A stretch of DNA of 5,563 bases from DATLYH01 sp035575035 (GTDB lineage Bacteria > Planctomycetota > Planctomycetia > Gemmatales > Gemmataceae): contig DATLYH010000288.1 in NCBI GenBank assembly GCA_035575035.1, forward strand, positions 1 through 5,563, written 5' to 3'. Positions 1 to 5,563 of the stretch are shown here, piece after piece. Position numbers and translations under genes: made by a program. Numbering within the stretch: the stretch's first letter is position 1; each line of letters begins with the position of its first letter. Under the pieces are notes generated by a model. The model made no database searches and had not been told where the DNA came from. It saw nothing but the letters and a program-made list of their open reading frames with translations.

Positions 1-8
1 CCGGTTCG

Positions 9-54
9 GGCGAGCGGCCGGTGTCAGCCGGCCGGTTCACACCGGCCGCTCGCC
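9..54 (-). terminator. Perfect 16-bp inverted repeat directly after the stop codon; candidate terminator or 3'-end hairpin
   Basis: Bases 9-24 (GGCGAGCGGCCGGTGT) are the exact reverse complement of bases 39-54, separated by a 14-base loop that itself contains the palindrome CCGGCCGG (28-35). On the minus strand the stem begins on the first base after TGA. No T-run follows the hairpin in the few bases visible, so a classical U-tract intrinsic terminator is not shown. It could be a U-less terminator, a 3'-end stabilising stem or an intergenic repeat element. Confidence 0.6.
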
Positions 55-3000
55 TCAGCGCGTTCCGTTCCGCCCGACCTCCTTCCGGTTCAGCTCAAGG
101 TCCTTGAGCGGCTCCGGGACCTTGGACTGATAATTCAGCCCAGCCGGGCCATTGTCCGGGGAGAGGCCCTGGTAGACCTTGTCCAGTCGGTTATCCAGGT
201 CGCCCAAATTCTCGGCCTGGGGCATCAGCCGGGCCAGGTGGTAGCTCAATCGGGCTTCCGGCGACGGCTCCTTGCCGGCCATCCAGGCAGAGCGGAACAC
301 CACCAGGAACAGCCGCGGATCTTTCAGCCAGCGCCCCATCAGGTCCTTACCGGGCGGCGGCTCCTTGGAGCCGGCGTTCCAGACATCGAGGAAGACGACC
401 TGGGCCCCGAAGGCGTTGCGCAGCTCGGCCTCTAGTTTGGCGCAGGGGAGCGGCGACCGCCGGACGTTGGTATGCAGGAAGTGGCCGCGCTCGGTGATTT
501 CCTGGCCGCCGTAGTAGTAGACCAGGGCCACATCGTTGGGCGACCCCTCGCGGGCGCGCTGCTCCATGTGGAACTTCATCTTCCTCAGCTGGCCTTCCAC
601 CCGGTCGGCTGTGGCCAGGTCGTTTACCAGCGGGCCGTAAATCTCCACCCGGTCGAAGGCGGTGCCTGGCGGGCCGCCGGCCGCTTGCAGCTTGACCGCC
701 TCCAGGAACTGCTCGCCCAGCTTCTTCTCGTCCCGCTCGCCGACCGCCACAATCAACAGATGCAGCCATCGCCCCTTGACGGGCTGGGCACACTGGAGCA
801 CCTCGAACGCCGCGGCGTTGTCGGCCTCCAGCTTCAAGCCGGGCAGCTCCAGCTCGACCCGGTTGCCGGCCTCCTTGTTCAACACGATGTCGGCCTGGAA
901 CTCCCGCTCCGGCCGGTTGCTCGGGGGCGGCAGCAGCCGGGCAGGCAGCTGCTGGAACCCGTTGACCCGCACCTGGACCAGCAGGTCATCCCGCCGCAGT
1001 TTGTCGTCGCGCTCGTTGAGGAAGTGGACCCGGCCGAAGAGCCGGAGCCGGCCGTCAGGCACCTGGGGAAAGAGGACCTGGCCGTTACCAGAGACCACCG
1101 GCGGGATGAGCGGTCCGCCGGCCGACGGCTGGAGGCCGAGGATGTCCACCCAAACCCCCAACGCCGGCGTGCTGAGCTGCACCGGCACCCGGCTCTCGCC
1201 GTCCGGACTGGCCGCCACGATCTCCAGGTCGTTGACGCCGGGAACCAACGGCACCTCCTGTTCGACTTCGTAGACCCCCTTGGCGTTCCGCTTCAAAGCC
1301 GCCACTTGGGGCGCCGCGATCACCTGCCGCTGCCGCAGCACCGCAATCCGGGTCAGCGGTTGCTTGGACTCGACCTGGAAACGAAGGGTGTACCGCGGCG
1401 CCCGCACCGTCCGGGGATCGCCGACCGGGTCGAGCAGCGTGATCGTCGGCGGGATGAGCGGCCGGCGATACTCGATCTTCTGGACGGCCGGGTGCAGCGA
1501 CCAGGCCTCATCATTGGCCGCCAGCAGGCTGACCTCGTTGATCCCCTCACTCAGGGCGACGCCCCGGAGACGGACGGTGTAGGTCTGGACTCCTTGTTTC
1601 TCCTTGGGAGGGATGATCTCGGAATCGAGAATCGGGACGGTCCGCCCGTCCTTGCCGCCCCGGATGTCCGCCACGACCCGAGTGACAGGAAGGGCCGACT
1701 TCACCTGCGCGGACAGGTCGATTACGGGGTTCTGGACCGGCTGCGGCACCGGGTCAAAGGCGATCTCGCGCGGCGGCCGGAGGTAGGCCACCACAAACGG
1801 CGATGACAGCTTGCTCTGCCATTTATTGCCCAGCCGGACCTTGACGGTGTGGGTCTTGCCCGGCTGGACCGGCACCCCAACGGTGAAGGACCGGACCCCG
1901 CGGCCGATCGGCTGTTTGCGGGCGGCGATCTCCTGACCGTCGGTCGTGACCAGGGCCGTCGCCGTCAGCCCCTCATAGGCGTGCTCCGGGTCGAGCGGCG
2001 GCTCCAGCTCGACCTCCAGTTGCAAGTCGCCCTGGTGTTCCCCTTCATAGAGGCGCGGCGGGGGCGCCTTGAGGAACACGTCGGGCGGCGGCGGCTGGTA
2101 ATCCAGCTCCACTTCCTTCGCGTCCTTGCCCAACTCGCTCTCGGCCAGAAAGCGGACCTTCTGGCGGCCGGGGACAAGACGGACCACTTCGCCCACAGCG
2201 AAGGTCTGATGCCGACCGGCGGCGAAGCCCTTCAGCTCCTGCGGCTTCTCCTCATCCCGGGACCAGACCGCCCGCGTCAGCTTGTCCTTGTCGAGGGCGG
2301 CCTTGATTTCTCCCTCGATGCGGACGCGGGGAGTGGGGACCGTGACAACCCGCCCGGTCTCGATCAGCCGAACGTCCGGGGCCTGATCGTCCAGCGGCCG
2401 GCCGGTCACCGGGACGACCGCGCGGAGGGTGATCTGCACCGGGGGCACCTTCGGCTCGAAATCGACCTCCAGTACCAGCCGGCTCTCTTCCAGCCCTTCC
2501 TTCGCTCGGCCCTCGTTCCAGGCCACGACTTCGACCCGGTTCAGGCCGATCCCCAGGTTAAGGTTTGCCTTGACCTCGCGGGAGCCCTCCTGCTCGCCGG
2601 AATCGAAGAGCGTCTTGCCGCTGTGCGTGTGGGTCAGCCGGAGGCGCACCTTCTCCCCCTCGACGGCGGGTCCGGCCTGGACGTGGAGGGGGAAGGCACG
2701 CTGGCCGACGCTCAGTTTACGAACCGTCCCGGTTCCGCCGGCGGCGGCTTCCGGTGCCTTGAGGGTGATGACGGGGGGCGCCGGCTCGTAGCGGACGGTG
2801 AGCAACTCGGGGAATTCCTGCGGCGTCGTCTCGTTGGTCCGCAGGACGGCGCGGACGGCGAACGGGGTGCGCGGCCAGCCCGCCTGGTGGAAGTGCGGCG
2901 TCAGGTCGGCCCACCACTCGGGCGCATCCATGCCGAAGACGGAGTCGAACTCGCGCGGCGCGGCGGTGCCCGCCTGCCAGGCGGCCGAGGCGACCTGGTC

Positions 3001-5559
3001 GAGGGTGAGGTCGCGGGCGGCCAGCTTCAAGGTCACCCGGCGCTGCCGGACGACGAAATGACCCTGGGGGTCGCGGCGGTTGGGGTCGGGGCCCACCTCG
3101 TCGATCCACAGTCCGAGCCGCGGCCGCAGCGGCGGCGGGGGCGGCGGCGGGGGACGCGGCCCCACCAGGACGCGCTCGAACAGGTCTTCCTGGTAATATT
3201 CCTTGCGGTGCTGCTCGGCCAATACGAACGAGGTGGGACGCTCCGGTTTGTCGGTGCCGATCAGCCAGCCGAGCCACTGCTCCGCCTTCCGACCGGAGGC
3301 GTCGTAGAAGCCGTGCGGCCGCCAGGCGATCCAGTCGCGTTCCTCGGCCCGGGGCGAGCCGGGAGTATTAGCGACCGGAGGTCCGGTCACGAACAGCGAC
3401 AGCCGCGGTTTGCGCTCGTCAACCGCCGCTTCCAGGATCACCGCCTCGCGCCGGTCGGCCAGCTGCAAGGTGACGGTGCTCCCCGGCTGGCCCGCGCCAA
3501 CCGAGTCGAAGAAGGCCGTCGCCGAGTCGAAGCGGACCGGCTTGCCTTCCTCGACCAACCCCAAGATGACATCCCCTTCCTTGAGCTTGCCGTGGGCCAG
3601 GCTGTCCCGGGCGACCCAGGTGACCACCAGCCGCACGCCCCCCTTGTTGTCGGCCTTCTCCTCCACGCGAACGCCGCGCAGCAGGCCGCGCTGGCCCAAC
3701 GCCAGGTTGAGATCGTCGAGGCCCCAGAGGCAGACGGTCTGGTCGTCGGCCGCCGAGACCAGGAACTTGCCGTCGGCGGAGAAGGTCAGCGAACGGATGG
3801 TGCCGACGTGCCCGGTCAGCTCGCGGACCTGCTTGCCGCTGAGGCCGTTGAATAAACTGAGCCGGGGTTGGCCGTGCTCGTCGCGGTAGGCAAGGGCCAG
3901 GATCGGGACCGCCTGCCCCGGCCGCGCGGGGAGCAAGGCGTAGTCGGTCATCTGCTGACCCGTCTTCAGGGCGACCCACTTCCCGTTCGGCCGGACGCGG
4001 AAGTACTCGCGGGGGTATTCCTTCGTCGGGGGGGAGTATTCCACAACGCCCCGCGGCATGTCGGTGGCGTCCGGCTTCCAGCCCTCCGGGTCGGCGGTCA
4101 GGATGCGGGTATTGAGGTTGAGGATCAAGTCCCCCTTGGCCGGCCCACGGGGGGCAGCGCCCGGCGCCGCCTTCGGCGCCTCACTCAGCAGCAGCCCGCG
4201 CTCCTTCCCCTTTCTGATAAAGGCGGCATAGCGCAGGGTGGCGCCGATGCTGTGTTGCCGCTGCGGCTGGGGTGCCTTTACTTTCGGATCAAGAAGGTCC
4301 GCAATGGCATAGATGTGGACCTCGTGCGCTTCGTTGCCGGCGGCAGCCAGGTGTTTACCGTCGGGGGAAGCGGCTAGCACCGGCACGCTCTCCTGGCCGC
4401 CCCAGAGCCGCAGCCAGCGGATCGTCTCCAGGGTCTTCAGGTTGAGGATGCGCAGGACGTAACCGACCTCGGCGCCGGCCCGGACCCAGAAGACGGCGGC
4501 CACATGATCGGGCGGCCCTTTGCCGGTGGCGGCGAACGGGGTCAGCGCCCGGGGGTAGTAGTAGGTCTTTTCCTCACGGAAAGAGAGGGAGCGCTCGCGG
4601 GCCAGGGCGGGCCGGGTTGCATCCCAGCGGAGCAGCCAGCCATCGCCGTGCCGCGGGGTGGCGTCAAAGCAGGCGGTCATCACCTGCCCACCGCCGAGGT
4701 AGGCCGCCAGGTAGTTGCTGTAAATGACCTTGGGGTCCTTGTCCGGGAGGCACCTTTCCGAGACGACCTCGTTGCGGGCCGCGTCCCAGATGTGTATCCG
4801 GTCGCCGCCCAGGGCGAGAACGACGCGCACCTCGGCCGGCTGGGGACCGACGCGCCAGGCGGCCAGCCCGGCAGTGGTCACTTCCGGACTAAAGGGATCG
4901 GGCAGGTCGCTGCGGTCGGCCAGGGGTTCCCATTTCGACGCGTCCCAGAGGCGGACGCCGCCGACGTAAGCGCGCTTCTTCTCGTCCCAGTCCCGAGCGA
5001 CGGAGACCAGCACTGGTCGGCCGTCACTCTCCTGCACAAAGGCCAGGGCCAACACGGGGCCGGTGTGCCCGCGCAGCCGGCGGACGGTCAGGTCGCCGGT
5101 GTGGAAGACATAGATCAACCCCTGGTCCCGGCGCATGTCAAGGGGGATGTCGCTGAGGTCAACCCAGAGGGCGTCTTCGCGGAAGGTGGCGGCCCCGCGC
5201 ATGGCGCCGTGACCGGCGGCGGCCAGCCATTTACCGTCCGGCGCGACGGCAACGGCGTTGATGGCGCCGGCCAGGCCGGGGCCGATCGGCACCCGGTAGG
5301 CGGCCCGGCCAAGGTGGAACGTTCCCCGGTCATCGCGTGTCCAGGCGCGGACCACCTTGTCCCAGGTGCCGGCGTAGAGCGTGCCGTCGGGGCCGAACGC
5401 CAGGGAGGTGACGCGCGAGGTCGGGCCGCCGGCTTCGAGACGGAGGACCGGCTGCTTCTCGCCCGGCAGCACCTCATCGGCCCGCGGAGCCTGGGCCAGG
5501 ACCGCCGGCCCGAGCAGCAGGCAGAGAACCGACGCCCACAAAATCCGCGTGGCGGTCAT
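55..5559 (-). CDS. Exported WD40–PDZ–Ig-like multidomain protein with a C-terminal caspase-like domain lacking the catalytic dyad
   Basis: This is an 1834-residue protein of unknown function, complete in the window. The start is the ATG at 5559-5557, which places a type I signal peptide directly at the N-terminus (R5, hydrophobic 6-22, A-x-A near 22-24); only four upstream bases are visible, so no Shine-Dalgarno can be checked. Domains in order are: WD40-type beta-propeller (about 45-617), PDZ-like domain (625-715), 'DWIAWRPHGFYDASG' linker region (741-799), eight prolines (803-810), beta-sandwich modules (about 811-1592) and a caspase-like domain (about 1597-1815). No transmembrane helix or anchor follows the signal peptide, and there are only six cysteines (13, 270, 297, 610, 1590, 1706), so a soluble extracytoplasmic protein is inferred. 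WD40-caspase fusions are common in Gemmata-type planctomycetes, but here the His and Cys positions are Gly and Trp, so proteolysis is unlikely. A scaffold, sensor or regulatory role is inference. The reading frame is intact with no frameshift. Confidence 0.95.
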   Translation of the reverse strand: MTATRILWASVLCLLLGPAVLAQAPRADEVLPGEKQPVLRLEAGGPTSRVTSLAFGPDGTLYAGTWDKVVRAWTRDDRGTFHLGRAAYRVPIGPGLAGAINAVAVAPDGKWLAAAGHGAMRGAATFREDALWVDLSDIPLDMRRDQGLIYVFHTGDLTVRRLRGHTGPVLALAFVQESDGRPVLVSVARDWDEKKRAYVGGVRLWDASKWEPLADRSDLPDPFSPEVTTAGLAAWRVGPQPAEVRVVLALGGDRIHIWDAARNEVVSERCLPDKDPKVIYSNYLAAYLGGGQVMTACFDATPRHGDGWLLRWDATRPALARERSLSFREEKTYYYPRALTPFAATGKGPPDHVAAVFWVRAGAEVGYVLRILNLKTLETIRWLRLWGGQESVPVLAASPDGKHLAAAGNEAHEVHIYAIADLLDPKVKAPQPQRQHSIGATLRYAAFIRKGKERGLLLSEAPKAAPGAAPRGPAKGDLILNLNTRILTADPEGWKPDATDMPRGVVEYSPPTKEYPREYFRVRPNGKWVALKTGQQMTDYALLPARPGQAVPILALAYRDEHGQPRLSLFNGLSGKQVRELTGHVGTIRSLTFSADGKFLVSAADDQTVCLWGLDDLNLALGQRGLLRGVRVEEKADNKGGVRLVVTWVARDSLAHGKLKEGDVILGLVEEGKPVRFDSATAFFDSVGAGQPGSTVTLQLADRREAVILEAAVDERKPRLSLFVTGPPVANTPGSPRAEERDWIAWRPHGFYDASGRKAEQWLGWLIGTDKPERPTSFVLAEQHRKEYYQEDLFERVLVGPRPPPPPPPPLRPRLGLWIDEVGPDPNRRDPQGHFVVRQRRVTLKLAARDLTLDQVASAAWQAGTAAPREFDSVFGMDAPEWWADLTPHFHQAGWPRTPFAVRAVLRTNETTPQEFPELLTVRYEPAPPVITLKAPEAAAGGTGTVRKLSVGQRAFPLHVQAGPAVEGEKVRLRLTHTHSGKTLFDSGEQEGSREVKANLNLGIGLNRVEVVAWNEGRAKEGLEESRLVLEVDFEPKVPPVQITLRAVVPVTGRPLDDQAPDVRLIETGRVVTVPTPRVRIEGEIKAALDKDKLTRAVWSRDEEKPQELKGFAAGRHQTFAVGEVVRLVPGRQKVRFLAESELGKDAKEVELDYQPPPPDVFLKAPPPRLYEGEHQGDLQLEVELEPPLDPEHAYEGLTATALVTTDGQEIAARKQPIGRGVRSFTVGVPVQPGKTHTVKVRLGNKWQSKLSSPFVVAYLRPPREIAFDPVPQPVQNPVIDLSAQVKSALPVTRVVADIRGGKDGRTVPILDSEIIPPKEKQGVQTYTVRLRGVALSEGINEVSLLAANDEAWSLHPAVQKIEYRRPLIPPTITLLDPVGDPRTVRAPRYTLRFQVESKQPLTRIAVLRQRQVIAAPQVAALKRNAKGVYEVEQEVPLVPGVNDLEIVAASPDGESRVPVQLSTPALGVWVDILGLQPSAGGPLIPPVVSGNGQVLFPQVPDGRLRLFGRVHFLNERDDKLRRDDLLVQVRVNGFQQLPARLLPPPSNRPEREFQADIVLNKEAGNRVELELPGLKLEADNAAAFEVLQCAQPVKGRWLHLLIVAVGERDEKKLGEQFLEAVKLQAAGGPPGTAFDRVEIYGPLVNDLATADRVEGQLRKMKFHMEQRAREGSPNDVALVYYYGGQEITERGHFLHTNVRRSPLPCAKLEAELRNAFGAQVVFLDVWNAGSKEPPPGKDLMGRWLKDPRLFLVVFRSAWMAGKEPSPEARLSYHLARLMPQAENLGDLDNRLDKVYQGLSPDNGPAGLNYQSKVPEPLKDLELNRKEVGRNGTR
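115..771 (-). other. Caspase-like (peptidase C14 fold) domain, predicted catalytically dead (residues about 1597-1815)
   Basis: The domain follows the order of bacterial caspase homologues: first strand 'LHLLIVAVGE' (1599-1608), a strand and helix 'VEIYGPLVNDLATADRV' (1638-1654) matching the usual 'l.n..AT..ni', then 'GSPNDVALVYYYGGQE' (1672-1687) at the position of 'pgD.llFyfSGHG', then 'VVFLDVWNAGS' (1721-1731) at the position of 'vllLDaChSG', and a later strand 'LFLVVFRSAW' (1750-1759). The catalytic His position is G1685 (codon 507-505) and the Cys position is W1727 (codon 381-379). The flanking D1725 and G1730 are kept. C1706 is the only cysteine within the domain and lies in a different segment. 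The fold assignment comes from motif reading, so it is probable but not proven. Confidence 0.7.
1162..3129 (-). repeat. Tandem Ig-like beta-sandwich modules (residues about 811-1466)
   Basis: Successive modules of roughly 100-120 residues share a common ending: 'L.pG.n.v.v.a.N..g', a strand ending in an aromatic residue, then a Pro-rich junction leading to a new first strand. Junctions are visible near 924-934 (YEPAPPVITLK), 1034-1045 (FEPKVPPVQITL), 1154-1163 (YQPPPPDVFL), 1259-1267 (YLRPPREIAF) and 1363-1375 (YRRPLIPPTITLL). This gives about six modules after the proline hinge, and a further divergent beta-rich module (about 1467-1592) precedes the caspase-like domain. The pattern resembles bacterial Ig/fibronectin-like spacer domains on exported proteins. 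Sequence identity between modules is low, so this is structural repetition and not a recent DNA duplication. Confidence 0.65.
3163..3339 (-). other. Conserved W-x-P-x-G-F-Y-D-A-S linker module (residues about 741-799)
   Basis: Residues 742-756 read DWIAWRPHGFYDASG. They are followed by 'WLGWLIGTD' and a tail (about 780-799) with 'AEQHRKEYYQEDLFERVL'. From memory of the family, a very similar block (DWV.WTP.GYYDAS, then GW.., then a '..F...FYRPDVI.RVL' tail) recurs in bacterial WD40-caspase proteins between the propeller and downstream domains. It is useful as a family signature, and its function is unknown. The eight-proline run at 803-810 follows directly. Confidence 0.65.
3415..3687 (-). 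other. PDZ-like domain (residues about 625-715)
   Basis: The segment follows the HtrA/S1C-type PDZ pattern: a strand 'GVRLVVTWV' near 641, then 'SLAHGKLKEGDVILGL' (653-668), matching the usual 'SPA..AGL.pGDvIl.v' core, then a short helix (679-687), then 'GQPGSTVTLQL' (690-700), matching 'kpG..v.l.v.R', and a final strand 'REAVILEAAV'. PDZ domains bind C-terminal or internal peptide segments, so this may be a ligand-binding site. The carboxylate-binding loop is not clearly canonical, so binding ability is inferred. Confidence 0.75.
3709..5427 (-). repeat. WD40-type beta-propeller (residues about 45-617)
   Basis: Degenerate WD40 repeats make up the N-terminal third. Readable blades include residues 50-73 (VTSLAFGPDG...VVRAW), 100-157 (VAVAPDGKWLAAAG, with an insertion near 118-146), 160-213 (GHTGPV...VRLWDAS), 228-265 (ending IHIWDA), 283-319 (ending LLRWDAT), about 352-379, 392-422 (AASPDGKHLAAAG...VHIYAI) and 578-617, the most canonical (GHVGTI...VCLWGL). 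Only two blades keep the classical Gly-His. A blade or two between 437 and 577 is divergent and contains an Ala/Pro/Gly-rich insert (463-476). Such propellers normally act as protein-interaction platforms. At least seven or eight blades are likely, but the exact number and whether they close as one or two propellers cannot be settled by eye. Confidence 0.85.
5488..5559 (-). other. Signal peptide (residues 1-24)
   Basis: The N-terminus has a short positively charged n-region (R5), a hydrophobic core 'ILWASVLCLLLGPAVLA' and small residues at the expected cleavage site: A22 (VLA|QA) or A24 (AQA|PR). This is the pattern of Sec-dependent signal peptidase I substrates. C13 lies inside the hydrophobic core and is preceded by S-V-L, which does not make a lipobox, so a lipoprotein is not supported. 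The peptide also supports the chosen start codon. Confidence 0.85.
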
Positions 5560-5563
5560 GGCA

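Noticed and set aside
502..510. Gly-Gly-Gln tripeptide (1684-1686) resembling the release-factor GGQ motif
   Set aside because: It sits exactly where the caspase SGHG loop is expected, with matching flanking strands, and nothing else in the protein resembles a release factor. The match is coincidental.
472..1806. Plus-strand open frame (about 444 codons) opposite the 3' part of the gene
   Set aside because: It is rich in Arg/Gln/Leu/Asp and His with no recognisable fold pattern, and lies opposite the well-supported caspase-like domain and beta-sandwich region. It is an antisense shadow.
1849..3855. Long plus-strand open frame (about 668 codons) opposite the gene
   Set aside because: Its translation is low-complexity (rich in Arg, Gly, Leu, Asp) with no domain motif, and the opposite strand encodes coherent PDZ, linker and beta-sandwich sequence. 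GC-rich codon bias produces such antisense frames.
4163..4180. Short hairpin with a 7-bp stem (GGCGCCG / CGGCGCC) and a 4-base loop
   Set aside because: It lies inside the coding region over an Ala/Pro/Gly-rich insert, where GC-rich codons readily form such stems. There is no T-run and no sign of an internal terminator.
5520..5522. C13 as a possible lipoprotein cysteine
   Set aside because: The preceding residues S-V-L do not match a lipobox, the cysteine is in the middle of the hydrophobic core, and a good signal peptidase I site lies further on.
5560..5563. Promoter or ribosome binding site upstream of the gene
   Set aside because: Only four bases upstream of the ATG are in the window, so nothing can be judged.

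Overview
The window is almost entirely one gene. A single minus-strand open reading frame (ATG at 5559-5557, TGA at 57-55) covers about 99% of it and encodes a predicted exported protein of 1834 residues. I do not recognise it as a named gene. Its domain order is readable: a signal peptide, a long WD40-type beta-propeller, a PDZ-like domain, a conserved linker of the W-x-P-x-G-[FY]-Y-D-A-S type, an eight-proline hinge, a chain of about seven Ig-like beta-sandwich modules, and a C-terminal domain with the fold pattern of a caspase (peptidase C14).

The organism is most likely a planctomycete of the Gemmata group. The DNA is GC-rich with strong third-position GC bias. Very large exported proteins joining WD40 repeats (with the recurrent 'PDGK.LAAAG' blade motif), the 'DW.AW.P.G.YDAS' linker and a caspase-like domain are a hallmark of that group. 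This placement rests on domain architecture and base composition only; the window has no marker gene.

The most interesting point is that the C-terminal caspase-like domain keeps the surrounding core motifs but appears to have lost both catalytic residues. Glycine (G1685) sits where the His of 'SGHG' is expected, and tryptophan (W1727) sits where the Cys of 'DACxSG' is expected. The protein therefore looks like an exported pseudo-caspase carried on a large binding scaffold, more plausibly a sensor, adaptor or decoy than a protease.

Layout: bases 1-8 are uninformative. Bases 9-54 hold a perfect 16-bp inverted repeat that abuts the stop codon and is a candidate transcript-end hairpin. Bases 55-5559 are the gene. 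Bases 5560-5563 are too short to show a ribosome binding site or promoter. No RNA genes, mobile elements or CRISPR repeats were seen, and with no neighbouring gene visible, operon context cannot be judged.
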